Positions 1 to 6,943 of a DNA stretch of 8,785 nucleotides are shown in pieces (within the stretch, counting starts at the first letter, position 1; the number at the start of each line of letters is the position of its first letter). A program made the position numbers and the translations under genes. The stretch spans positions 1 through 8,785 of the forward strand of contig DATARI010000242.1 in NCBI GenBank assembly GCA_036264255.1, read 5' to 3'. This stretch comes from DASZIT01 sp036264255. GTDB lineage: Bacteria > Actinomycetota > Acidimicrobiia > Acidimicrobiales > RAAP-2. The notes beneath the pieces are model-generated. The model saw only the letters and a list, made by a program, of their open reading frames with translations, was not told where the DNA came from and did no database searches.

Positions 1-470
1 GGTGCAGGATCCGGTCCCCGCCGCCAGGGTGGCGCTACACAAAGTGGTCGCACCGGTGGTGAAGGCGACCGTCCCGGTCGGGGGACCCCCGGTCCCGGTG
101 ACGGTGGCCGAATAGGTCACGATGTTCCCCGAGACCACCGAGGTGGGGTTGACCGTGATGGCGGTGGTGGTCGGGGCGTGGGAGACGGTGAGGGTGGTGG
201 TCCCCGACGAGCCGGCGAAGCTGGAGCCCGACGTCGGGGTGAAGCTCCCGGTGACGGTGTCGGTGCCCGGTGGGGCGTTGGTGGCCGTGCAGCTGCCGAC
301 CCCGCCCACCAGGGTCCCGGTGGTGCAGAGGGTGGTGGACCCGGTGGCGAAGGTGACCGTCCCGGTCGGGGTCCCCGAGCCGGAGGTCACGGTGGCCGAA
401 TAGGTGACGGTCGCCCCCGGGGCCACCGAGGTCGGCGAGACGGTGACCGTCGTGGTGGTGGGAATCGGTG
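1..470 (-). repeat. Tandem Ig-like domain repeats, period 288 bp
   Basis: Two diverged copies of one unit lie in frame inside the surface-protein gene. For example, the 17-base string GACCGTCCCGGTCGGGG occurs at 67-83 and 355-371, and ACGGTGGCCGAATAGGT at 101-117 and 389-405; both pairs are offset by 288 bases, which is 96 codons. Each protein unit starts with PTTT, then V-x-P-T-S-V, T-Y-S-A-T-V and P-T-G-T-V, the pattern of bacterial Ig-like group 3 domains (Big_3_5 type). The second unit is cut by the window edge, so the copy number is unknown. Confidence 0.8.
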
Positions 471-2868
471 CCCCGGTGCCCTCGAAGGCGCCGATCGAAC
501 ATGGATTCCCCCTCACGATCCCCCGCTGGTCGACCGCCGGGCAGAGGGCTCCTGGCTCAACGCCGATGGCCGGGCTCCCGGCCGACAGCGCCTCGGTCAG
601 GGTCGGGCCACCGTTGTTGGCCAACGGTCCGAGCAGCGGGTTGGACGACGACAGGTCATGGTTGGCGGTGGTGAACTTGCAGGTGGAGCCGATGTCCTCG
701 TTGTAGCCGTTGGACACCACCGGGGTATTGGCGCACTCATTGTGGGTGAGCGGGATCCCGGCCTGGTCGTTGGCCAGGATCGTCCCCAGCAGATTGGCCG
801 AACCGCCGTTGAAGAGACCACCACCGGCGCTCCCGGCAGCCTGGGAAGTCTGGTTTCCCGAGATGGTGACGTTCTTCAGCACCAGGTTTGCGCCACTGTT
901 GAAGATGCCCGCACCCTCAAACGCCCCGAGGTTGTTCGCGACGGTGTCGTCGATCATGGACAGCCCAGTGTTGTTGAAGATGCCCGCCCCGTCACCGTCA
1001 CCCGAAGCGGTGGCCACGATGGCGTTCCCACTGATGGTGGAGTAGTAGATGGCATCGAGCGGCGCGGAGTTCCCACCGTAGAAACCGGCGCCAAATTGGG
1101 TCGGATTCCCCGCGACGATCTGGTTGTTCGAGATCGACGAGGCGATGACGGTGGCGACCGTCACGATCGAATAAATTCCGGCCCCGTCAACGCTGGCCGA
1201 GTTGCCCGACACGCTGGATGCGTTGACCAGCAGGGTGGCACCGGAGTTGAAGATGCCACCACCGCCAGCGGTTGGGGCGATGGCGCTGTTACCGGTGACG
1301 GTGGCCCCCGAGATGCAGACGTTGGAAGCCGGGATCGGCAACGGAGGAGCCGGGACCGGGGAGATGCTCGTGCTGCACTTGGACCCTGTCGAGCCGATCA
1401 GTAATACTCCACCCCCCTGACCGGTCACGGCGGAATTGTTGCTGACGCTGGTGCCGTTGTTGACCAGCAGGCCCCCGGCATTCTGGAAAATGCCTCCGCC
1501 ATTGTTTGCCGCCGAGTTAAGGGTGATGCTGACACCACTGAACGTATCCTCGGCGGTGGGTGCACTGGGGGTGATAGAAACCCCACCACCGCTTCCTGGC
1601 GTCGCGGTGTTGCCGGAGATCGACCCTCCGGTCATGGTGAGGCCCCCACCTCCAACGTCGTCGAAGATGCCTCCCCCACTGCTGGCCTTGTTGCCGCTGA
1701 TCGTCACCCCGTTCAGGGTGGGGCCGACTCCGCCGAGATTGAACTCGTTGTAGAGGCCACCACCGTTCGTGGCCGCAGTGTTGCCGGTGATCGAGGAGCC
1801 AGCGGCCATCGAGACCTGCCCGAAGGCGAGGACACCGCCGCCATTACCCGACGCCGCGTTGCCGGAGACAGTGACGCCATCGAGGGTCGCGGGGGCATGG
1901 GCTCCGGTATCCACGATGGCGATGCCGCCGCCGCCCGTCGCGGTGTTAGTGGCGATCGTCCCTCCAGAGCTGGTGGATGTGCCGAGGTTAAGGGCGGCGT
2001 CTTGGCTTACGATCCCACCCCCGTCCACAACGGCCGAGTTGTGCTCTATGTCGACCCCGGTGGCCGTAAACGGTCCATCGTTGGCAATACCGCCACCGGA
2101 TCCCCCCGTCGTCGAGTTCTGGGTCACGGTGAACCCCGTGGCGTTGAAGGTGCCGGTATTGAGAACCCCCCCGCCCCCGAGGGTAGTGGTGTTGCCGGTC
2201 ACCGTGACGGTGTTGGCGGTGAGCTGTCCGACCGAGTCGTTGGAAATCCCTCCTCCGAGTCCAGCCGTGCTGCTCTGCACGGTGACTCCCGAAAGGGTGA
2301 GGTTTCCACGGTTTTCGATGCCGCCACCGTTGCCGGCTGTCTTGCCGTTGGCGACGGTGAGGTTGAAGATGGTCACCGCTCCGGTCGTGGTGGCGAGCAC
2401 CACGAAGACCTGCGAGGTTCCGCCGCCGCTCACGACGGTGGAAGCAGATCCGTTGCCGGTGATGGTGAGCCCCAGGCCCGTCGCATTGGAGATGCCAAGG
2501 GACCCGGCGGTCAAGATGATTGTCCCGGTAAGCCCGGAAGTGAAGGTGATCGCGTCGCTACCGGCGCCCGAATCGGTGTTGTATTGCTGGATGGCGTTGC
2601 GCAGCGTGCACAGGCCGGTGCCCGAAACGCAGTTGGCGGGCGTACCCCCGGTATCAGCCAGGGTATTCACCACGTAGGTGGCGGCTGCCCCGGCTGGCAC
2701 CGCCGTGGAGATCTGGAGGACGCCGAACAGCAGCAAGGAGGCGCCGAGCAACCCACCGGCGCCCGCCAACCGCCGGCGGGAGTGCACGACGTCCGAGCTT
2801 CGAGCGAGACGCTCCGAGCGTCCCTCTTGAGCAAGTCCCGACCAACGCGAACCAGCCGACTCAGCCAT
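1..2868 (-). CDS. Large secreted beta-helix surface protein with CSLREA N-terminus and C-terminal Ig-like repeats (3' end outside window)
   Basis: The minus-strand frame from ATG 2868 is open for 956 codons to base 1, so the C-terminus is missing. An SD-like GAGGGG (2875-2880) lies six bases before the ATG. Residues 29-62 look like a signal peptide: HSRRR, a hydrophobic stretch 34-54, then a VPAGAA-type cleavage site. CTLRNAI (87-93) matches the CSLREA N-terminal motif. Residues 181-689 hold about 18 turns containing GGG or GAG followed by I/V/L and often N, with SGN or TGN steps between them. This is typical of a right-handed parallel beta-helix (polymorphic outer membrane protein/pectate-lyase-like fold). 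DQRG at 780-783 and CSIGAFE ending at 796 resemble the choice-of-anchor Q domain. Two Ig-like units follow (about 800-897 and 898 onward). The family is usually exported and surface-attached; adhesion or polysaccharide binding is only a guess. No catalytic residues are evident. The anchor type lies beyond the window. Confidence 0.9.
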   Translation of the reverse strand, partial: MAESAGSRWSGLAQEGRSERLARSSDVVHSRRRLAGAGGLLGASLLLFGVLQISTAVPAGAAATYVVNTLADTGGTPANCVSGTGLCTLRNAIQQYNTDSGAGSDAITFTSGLTGTIILTAGSLGISNATGLGLTITGNGSASTVVSGGGTSQVFVVLATTTGAVTIFNLTVANGKTAGNGGGIENRGNLTLSGVTVQSSTAGLGGGISNDSVGQLTANTVTVTGNTTTLGGGGVLNTGTFNATGFTVTQNSTTGGSGGGIANDGPFTATGVDIEHNSAVVDGGGIVSQDAALNLGTSTSSGGTIATNTATGGGGIAIVDTGAHAPATLDGVTVSGNAASGNGGGVLAFGQVSMAAGSSITGNTAATNGGGLYNEFNLGGVGPTLNGVTISGNKASSGGGIFDDVGGGGLTMTGGSISGNTATPGSGGGVSITPSAPTAEDTFSGVSITLNSAANNGGGIFQNAGGLLVNNGTSVSNNSAVTGQGGGVLLIGSTGSKCSTSISPVPAPPLPIPASNVCISGATVTGNSAIAPTAGGGGIFNSGATLLVNASSVSGNSASVDGAGIYSIVTVATVIASSISNNQIVAGNPTQFGAGFYGGNSAPLDAIYYSTISGNAIVATASGDGDGAGIFNNTGLSMIDDTVANNLGAFEGAGIFNSGANLVLKNVTISGNQTSQAAGSAGGGLFNGGSANLLGTILANDQAGIPLTHNECANTPVVSNGYNEDIGSTCKFTTANHDLSSSNPLLGPLANNGGPTLTEALSAGSPAIGVEPGALCPAVDQRGIVRGNPCSIGAFEGTGAPIPTTTTVTVSPTSVAPGATVTYSATVTSGSGTPTGTVTFATGSTTLCTTGTLVGGVGSCTATNAPPGTDTVTGSFTPTSGSSFAGSSGTTTLTVSHAPTTTAITVNPTSVVSGNIVTYSATVTGTGGPPTGTVAFTTGATTLCSATLAAGTGSCT

Positions 2869-2897
2869 CTCAGTCCCCTCGTTGTCAGTACGGGGGA

Positions 2898-2926
2898 AGG
2901 GTATGTCTTGGCAACACAGTGGTCAA
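2898..2926 (-). promoter_or_regulatory. Promoter of the beta-helix surface-protein gene
   Basis: On the minus strand, a -35 TTGACC (2921-2926) is separated by 17 bases from a -10 TACCCT (2898-2903), which fits the actinobacterial TAnnnT form. Transcription would start near 2891 and leave a leader of about 22 bases containing the GAGGGG ribosome site before ATG 2868. It indicates that this gene is transcribed separately from the operon ending at 2944. Read from sequence only. Confidence 0.55.
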
Positions 2927-2943
2927 CAGAGTGTCGATGCGAT

Positions 2944-3438
2944 TTAGAGGACCTCACCCTTCACCCGATGTCGTGAAAGGACGTCGACGGGGACGAACAG
3001 GATGACCGCGTAACAGAGGAGGGCGACGGCGGTGGCCAGGGCCATGGTGAGCGATGGACCGTTGCTCATGTTGCCCACGAACTTGGCCCCCGAACTCCAC
3101 GCCGCCAGGATTGCCAGCAGCGCCACGCCGGCGACGGCGATCATGGGGCGGTTTCCGATGAGCATTGTCCGGACCACCGCCCCGGCGGCCGTGACCACCA
3201 GGAGGGTGCCGAGGAGGGCGTGGAGGGACAGTCCTACCGGGCCGTCTGCCACCGCGTGGGCAAAGGCGGTGAATGCGCTTTTACCCTGGTCAGACGCCGG
3301 AAGGTGGCCATAGAGGTTGACCCAAATGCCGAGCCCGAACTCGAGGAGCAGCATCACCATGGCGGCCAACGAGTTGGCCCGCAATCCGAACGCCCGTTTG
3401 GAGGCGCGGTCTTGGGCGATGGAGTCGGTGGAGCTCAT
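2944..3438 (-). CDS. Four-helix integral membrane protein of unknown function
   Basis: This is a 164-residue protein starting at ATG 3438. Four hydrophobic segments are visible, at about residues 23-43, 68-89, 98-113 and 130-150, with a short basic N-terminus (KRAFGLR) and a basic tail (SRHRVKG). Polar residues in or near the helices include E33, N41, H73 and N123. H73 in a SLHALLG context and a final GNMSNGPS...LLCYAV segment resemble an uncharacterised actinobacterial membrane family that I recall by pattern but cannot name. A haem or quinone role is possible, but the sequence alone does not show it. The start is chosen because its ATG overlaps the TGA of the SDR gene (ATGA, 3435-3438), implying translational coupling. 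A longer in-frame start at 3486 would lie inside the SDR gene and adds a sequence that is not membrane-like. It probably works with the SDR or is co-regulated with it. Confidence 0.75.
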   Translation of the reverse strand: MSSTDSIAQDRASKRAFGLRANSLAAMVMLLLEFGLGIWVNLYGHLPASDQGKSAFTAFAHAVADGPVGLSLHALLGTLLVVTAAGAVVRTMLIGNRPMIAVAGVALLAILAAWSSGAKFVGNMSNGPSLTMALATAVALLCYAVILFVPVDVLSRHRVKGEVL

Positions 3439-4229
3439 ACCATCACCTTCCCGCCGGCGATGTCCAGGGTGGCGCCGGTGATCCACGAGGAGGCCGACGA
3501 GCCGAGAAACATGGCGGCGGACGCCACGTCTTCGGGCTGGCCGATCCTCCCGAGGGGGAACATCGCCCCCATGGCTCGACGGTCCCCTTCCGGCACCCAG
3601 GCGCGCATCTTGTCGTTCTCGATGGCTGACGGAGCGACGCAGTTCACCCGGATTCCTTGGTGGCCATACTCATTGGCCAGGTGGCGGCTGAAGGCGATGA
3701 CCCCGGCCTTGGCCGCCGCATAGGCGGCGGATGATTTCGCCGGCTGGCGGGCGGCCGCCGACGCCATGGTGATGATCACTCCGGAGTGTCGGTCGATCAT
3801 CCCCGGAAGGAACGCCGACACGGTGAGAAAGGTGGAGGTGAGATCGCTGTCGATGACCTCGCGCCAGTGGGCGCCGCTCTCGGTGGCGGTGGGAAGCGGC
3901 ATGCCGTTGCCCCCGGCAAAGGGGGCCAGGATGTCGACGGGGCCCAGTTCTGCCTCGACCTGGGCCTGGAGGTCTCGCATGTCCTCTTCCACCGTGCAGT
4001 CGGCCGAGACCACGAGGGCGCGGACATCCAGGGCCTTGAGGCTCTCGACGGTGGACGCCAGTGCGTCCGGGTCTCGTCCGACGACGGCCACGTTGCAGCC
4101 ATTGGCGGCGAAGGCGAGGGCGGTGGCGGCCCCGATCCCCCGGGACCCGCCGGTGATGACGGCCAGCTGGCCGGCGAGGTCGGGGTACCGGCCAGCGGTG
4201 CTCTCGGGACTGAGGGCGGGGTGGTGCAT
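3435..4229 (-). CDS. Short-chain dehydrogenase/reductase (SDR), classical type
   Basis: A 264-residue NAD(P)-dependent oxidoreductase, the usual length for a classical SDR. The dinucleotide-binding TGGSRGIG is at residues 26-33. R52 after the second strand (VVGRD) suggests NADP preference. The catalytic residues are S157, Y170 and K174 in the S-x12-Y-x3-K spacing. The C-terminal PLGRIGQPEDVA and GATLDIAGG segments are standard for the family. Two positions differ from the textbook: the NNAG motif reads PFAG (103-106), and the helix-4 Asn of the catalytic tetrad appears to be Asp (D129 in SDLTSTF). The start ATG 4229 has an AGGAGG ribosome site at 4239-4244, nine bases away; the upstream ATG 4409 lies in the DUF1707 gene and is rejected. 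The gene sits 61 bases after the DUF1707 gene and overlaps the membrane-protein gene by four bases. The substrate cannot be inferred; the fabG annotation often given to such proteins is not supported here. Confidence 0.92.
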   Translation of the reverse strand: MHHPALSPESTAGRYPDLAGQLAVITGGSRGIGAATALAFAANGCNVAVVGRDPDALASTVESLKALDVRALVVSADCTVEEDMRDLQAQVEAELGPVDILAPFAGGNGMPLPTATESGAHWREVIDSDLTSTFLTVSAFLPGMIDRHSGVIITMASAAARQPAKSSAAYAAAKAGVIAFSRHLANEYGHQGIRVNCVAPSAIENDKMRAWVPEGDRRAMGAMFPLGRIGQPEDVASAAMFLGSSASSWITGATLDIAGGKVMV

Positions 4230-4275
4230 GGTCAGGAACCTCCTGGAATTGGGGACAGAGATGACGGGGTGGGTG

Positions 4276-4290
4276 GCCGATCGATTCGGC
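4276..4290 (-). other. Small hairpin between DUF1707 gene and SDR gene
   Basis: GCCGA (4276-4280) and TCGGC (4286-4290) form a 5-bp stem with a 5-base loop immediately after the stop codon of the DUF1707 gene on the minus strand. There is no T-tract, so it is unlikely to be a strong terminator. It could attenuate transcription or stabilise an RNA end within the operon. Low confidence. Confidence 0.25.
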
Positions 4291-4830
4291 TCACGTGACG
4301 GGAGTCCGGTGACTCCACCCACGACGCCCGAACCGAAGGGCGACAACAATGCCGATGGGAATGGCGAACCAGGGGAAGAAATGCCCGTGACCGGCGTCGG
4401 CGAAGGCATTCCCGACCGACACGGCCACGATGATGGCCATCACGAGAGGGAGAAAGATCCGCCCGCCCGGTCGTCGGCGGGGGAGTCGCCTAGGGGTGGC
4501 CGACCCGAGCAGAGGGAGGTCGGCGAGGAGTCCCGAGAGGTCACCGCGGGTTCGGGCCCCGAGGGCACGCTCGGTTCGCTCTCCGAATTCGGCCATGTCC
4601 AACCGCCCGGCCTCGAAGTGTTGATTCAGCCGCCGTGCCACCGAGTCACGCTCCTCGTCCGAGACCCGGAGACCCGCCTCCTCGGACGGGACCGGCGCCC
4701 CCGAGGGGGAATCGGCGAAGGCAGCCGGATCGCTTCCCCACCACGAAGAGCCGGTGGCATACCCCGACCCCGGGCCCCAACCACAGGGGCGACTGGTCTG
4801 CCGCCGTTTCGTGCCCGTTGGCTCATTCAT
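4291..4830 (-). CDS. DUF1707 (SHOCT-like) domain two-helix membrane protein
   Basis: A 179-residue protein. Residues 1-53 are a low-complexity Gly/Ser/Trp/Pro-rich stretch. Residues 54-106 match DUF1707: LRVSDEERD, then RRLNQHFEAGRLDMAEF and ERTERALGARTRGDL, ending in LLADLP. A basic linker (RRLPRRRPGGR, about 114-124) is followed by two hydrophobic segments (125-143 and 152-165) around a short His-containing turn (HGHFFPW). The family is common in actinobacteria and usually couples a small helical domain to a membrane or regulatory partner; its molecular function is not established. The start ATG 4830 is preferred because AGGAGG (4839-4844) sits eight bases before it; ATG 4854 lies upstream of that site. 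It is the first gene of the likely operon with the SDR and the membrane protein, and diverges from the MarR gene. Confidence 0.85.
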   Translation of the reverse strand: MNEPTGTKRRQTSRPCGWGPGSGYATGSSWWGSDPAAFADSPSGAPVPSEEAGLRVSDEERDSVARRLNQHFEAGRLDMAEFGERTERALGARTRGDLSGLLADLPLLGSATPRRLPRRRPGGRIFLPLVMAIIVAVSVGNAFADAGHGHFFPWFAIPIGIVVALRFGRRGWSHRTPVT

Positions 4831-4889
4831 TGTTGGCTCCTCCTTCCGCTCCACCCGGCTCGCTGGCCAGATGCGTCCGTGTCGGTATT

Positions 4890-4917
4890 ATCCTAGTTAA
4901 ATATGATCTTTTGTCAA
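4890..4917 (-). promoter_or_regulatory. Promoter of the DUF1707-SDR-membrane protein operon
   Basis: On the minus strand a perfect -35 TTGACA (4912-4917) is 16 bases from a -10 TAGGAT (4890-4895). The start would fall near 4883, giving a leader of about 52 bases with a strong SD before ATG 4830. The -35 overlaps the -35 of the opposite marR promoter by five bases, so polymerase binding on one side should exclude the other. Confidence 0.6.
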
Positions 4918-4926
4918 CACAATCAT
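4903..4926. promoter_or_regulatory. Putative MarR operator
   Basis: ATGAT (4903-4907) and ATCAT (4922-4926) form an inverted repeat with a 14-base spacer, in an AT-rich patch unlike the surrounding GC-rich DNA. It covers both overlapping -35 elements, so a dimer bound here would block both promoters. The dyad centre (between 4914 and 4915) is also the centre of the two -10 elements. Assignment to the adjacent MarR protein is inferred from position. Confidence 0.45.
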
Positions 4927-4939
4927 CAAACTCTAGGAT
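4911..4939 (+). promoter_or_regulatory. Promoter of the marR-family gene, probably leaderless
   Basis: A -35 TTGTCA (4911-4916) is 17 bases from a -10 TAGGAT (4934-4939). The -10 ends six bases before ATG 4946, so the expected transcription start coincides with the A of the start codon. AGGA at 4935-4938 could alternatively act as a weak ribosome site if transcription starts further upstream. Confidence 0.6.
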
Positions 4940-4945
4940 CTGCCC

Positions 4946-5431
4946 ATGTCCGCTGACCTTCCCCAACCGGTCGGGCCCTCGGTTGCGCCTCCGAGCGTGG
5001 CCTTTACGGTGTCCCGCCTCGGGTTCACGGTGAGCCAGGCCTTTGCGCACGGGTTGCAGCCCCTCGGGATTGAACCTCAGCACTTCGGGCTCCTCCGGAT
5101 CCTCCTGTTCGCCGAAGGCGAGTCCCAACGAGCCATCGGGTCCAGCCTGGGCATTCCGCCCAACCGGATGGTCGCCCTGGTCGACGACCTGGAGGCCCGG
5201 GGGGCGGTCAAGCGGACCAAACACCCCACCGACCGGCGCGCCCACGCGTTGTCGCTCACCCCGAAGGGCAGAAAGCTGTTCGAGTCCGCCTTCGAAGTCT
5301 CGATGTCGGTGGAGGGGCGCCTCTGCGAAAACCTCTCCGGGGACGACCGGGAACAGCTCCTCGACCTCCTGGGTCGACTCAACCCCCTCACCGAGGTGCC
5401 CGAAGGGGTGCACCCCGGACTCACGGCCTGA
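4946..5431 (+). CDS. MarR-family transcriptional regulator
   Basis: A 161-residue winged helix-turn-helix protein of normal MarR length. Residues 18-57 form the N-terminal dimerisation/ligand helices. SQRAIGSSLGIPPNRMVALVDDLE (60-83) is the helix-turn-helix, with recognition helix around 71-84. RGAVKR (85-90) leads into the wing, where D96-R97-R98 and LSLTPKG (102-108) reproduce the DxRxxxLxLTxKG pattern. The C-terminal helix 110-147 completes the dimer interface. Such proteins usually repress their own gene and a divergent operon and are released by phenolic or other small ligands, or by oxidation. The single cysteine (in RLCENL, near residue 131) gives little support for a thiol switch. Its divergent neighbours (DUF1707, SDR, membrane protein) are the likely targets. 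The ligand is unknown. Confidence 0.92.
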   Translation: MSADLPQPVGPSVAPPSVAFTVSRLGFTVSQAFAHGLQPLGIEPQHFGLLRILLFAEGESQRAIGSSLGIPPNRMVALVDDLEARGAVKRTKHPTDRRAHALSLTPKGRKLFESAFEVSMSVEGRLCENLSGDDREQLLDLLGRLNPLTEVPEGVHPGLTA

Positions 5432-5484
5432 TCGACGGAGGCCCACTCCAGGCGGTATCGCACCGTGGCGGCACACCCGTTTCG

Positions 5485-5490
5485 TACCAT
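5485..5490 (+). promoter_or_regulatory. -10 element of a probable leaderless radA promoter
   Basis: TACCAT ends six bases before ATG 5497, which has no recognisable Shine-Dalgarno sequence. A good -35 is not visible at 16-18 bases upstream. The 65-base gap after marR holds no convincing terminator, so radA may also be read from the marR promoter. Confidence 0.45.
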
Positions 5491-5496
5491 CGGCCT

Positions 5497-6939
5497 ATGC
5501 CGAAAACCGTGAAACGTCACCGCTGCATCGACTGCGGGGCCACCACCGTCCAGTGGGTGGGCCGGTGCCCGACCTGTGGGGAGTGGAACACCCTCATCGA
5601 GGAGTCGGAGCTCGATCCCCTGGTGCAAGCGGTGAACGAGCTGGATCTCTCCTCGATGCCGGTGCCGCTCTCGTCGGTCGACGTCGCCGAGGCAGCCGCG
5701 ATTCCCTCGGGGATCGCCGAGTTCGACCGGGTGCTCACCGGTGGGCTGGTCCCGGGGTCGGTGACGCTGTTGGGTGGGGAGCCGGGCATCGGGAAGTCCA
5801 CCCTGCTCCTCCAGGTCCTGGCCGCCCGAGCGGCGGCGGGCCACCGGGTCCTCCTGGTGTCGGCGGAGGAATCAGCCCACCAGGTCCGTCTCCGGGCGGA
5901 GCGACTCGGCCCGATTCCCCCCGGCCTGTTGATCCTGTCGGTGACCGACGTCGGGGCGGTCATCAACGCGGTGGTCGAGGCCGAGCCCGAACTGGTGGTG
6001 GTGGACTCCATCCAGGCGGTGGCGATCGGCCGAGCGGTCGCCGGCGAGCGGCGGCCGGGCGGGGTGCCGGGAAGTGTCACCCAGGTCCGGGAGTGCGCCG
6101 ATCAACTGGTCGGGATGGCCAAGGCCCGTGGCGTGGCCACCGTGCTGGTCGGCCACGTGACCAAGGACGGGTCGCTGGCCGGACCCCGGGCCCTCGAGCA
6201 CATGGTGGATACCGTTCTGAGCTTCGACGGCGACCGTCACCACGCCCTCCGCATTCTGGTGGCGGTGAAACACCGGTTCGGCCCCACCGGGGAGCTGGGG
6301 CTGTTCGAAATGGGCGACCAGGGCCTCACCGTGGTCGACGACCCCGGGCGCCTGCTGCTCGGGGATCGAAAGGCGGGTGTCCCCGGAGGCATCGTGCTCC
6401 CGGCCATGCAAGGGCGTCGGACCTTACTGGTGGAACTCCAGGCCCTGGTGGCCACCGGGGTGAGCACCCAGTCGAAACGTTCGGTGGTCGGCCTCGATCC
6501 CGGACGGCTGACCATGATCCTGGCCGTGTTGGACCGCCACTGCGGGATCCCGTTCCTCGGGTTCGACGTCTTCGCCTCGGTGGCCGGTGGGATCCGGGTG
6601 ACCGAGCCCGCCGCCGATCTGGCCATCGCCATGGCGGTGTCCTCAGCGTCGTCGCGGGAGCCGCTCCCCGCCGATCTGGCCGCCGTCGGGGAGATCGGGC
6701 TGGCCGGGGAGATCCGGCAGGTGAACAACCTTCCCCGCCGGCTCGAAGAGTGCGCGCGGCTCGGCATCACCCGGGTGGTGGTCCCGGCCTCGTCTCCGCC
6801 CGGCCCGGCGGGTGTGGAGCTCATACGGGTGGCGACGGTGGCCGATGTCTTCCTGCAGCTCGGTCACCCACCGGTTGATGATCCATGGCCACTTGTGGAT
6901 CCTGGTGACTGGCTTGACGAGGACGACCAGCGACGCTGA
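5497..6939 (+). CDS. radA: DNA repair protein RadA (Sms), RecA-like branch-migration ATPase
   Basis: A 480-residue protein, slightly longer than the usual 450-460. RadA is a hexameric DnaB-like helicase that processes recombination intermediates and branched DNA. The N-terminal C4 zinc finger is C10, C13, C24 and C27. Walker A GEPGIGKST lies at 94-102 with K100. Walker B is the ELVVVD run ending at D170, followed by SIQ. The RadA-specific KNRFG motif appears as KHRFG at 258-262. The C-terminal half (about 290-455) is the Lon-protease-like domain, with GGIRVTEPAADLAIAMA and AVGEIGLAGEIRQV typical of RadA. The last 20 residues are an acidic tail (DPGDWLDEDDQ). The start ATG 5497 gives the zinc finger its normal position. 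disA follows after 16 bases; in Bacillus and mycobacteria RadA is reported to interact with DisA and restrain c-di-AMP synthesis, so co-location is meaningful. Confidence 0.97.
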   Translation: MPKTVKRHRCIDCGATTVQWVGRCPTCGEWNTLIEESELDPLVQAVNELDLSSMPVPLSSVDVAEAAAIPSGIAEFDRVLTGGLVPGSVTLLGGEPGIGKSTLLLQVLAARAAAGHRVLLVSAEESAHQVRLRAERLGPIPPGLLILSVTDVGAVINAVVEAEPELVVVDSIQAVAIGRAVAGERRPGGVPGSVTQVRECADQLVGMAKARGVATVLVGHVTKDGSLAGPRALEHMVDTVLSFDGDRHHALRILVAVKHRFGPTGELGLFEMGDQGLTVVDDPGRLLLGDRKAGVPGGIVLPAMQGRRTLLVELQALVATGVSTQSKRSVVGLDPGRLTMILAVLDRHCGIPFLGFDVFASVAGGIRVTEPAADLAIAMAVSSASSREPLPADLAAVGEIGLAGEIRQVNNLPRRLEECARLGITRVVVPASSPPGPAGVELIRVATVADVFLQLGHPPVDDPWPLVDPGDWLDEDDQRR

Positions 6940-6943
6940 CAGG

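Noticed and set aside
178..1404. Long plus-strand open frame (408 codons), and others at 1769-2677 and 1897-2976
   Set aside because: They are antisense to the minus-strand beta-helix gene. Their products are low-complexity Gly/Arg/Asp or Pro-rich strings, while the minus frame gives a signal peptide and recognisable domains over 956 codons.
600..2400. Repetitive-looking ACC/GCC/GGT-rich strings that could suggest a repeat array or CRISPR
   Set aside because: The repetition follows codons for GGG/GAG turns and SGN steps of a beta-helix protein; there are no identical repeats with unique spacers.
4230..4409. Upstream ATG 4409 as the SDR start
   Set aside because: It would begin inside the DUF1707 gene and add a non-SDR leader; ATG 4229 has a good AGGAGG site.
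3220..4896. Plus-strand open frames opposite the SDR and DUF1707 genes
   Set aside because: Antisense shadows: the minus strand shows intact SDR catalytic motifs and a DUF1707 domain with matching ribosome sites.
5429..5448. GGCC...GGCC hairpin after marR as a terminator
   Set aside because: The 4-bp stem has an 11-base loop and no T-tract, too weak to call.
5043..6878. 611-codon plus-strand open frame
   Set aside because: It is a frame-shifted shadow of marR and radA in GC-rich DNA; the product is Gly/Arg/Pro-rich with no domain.
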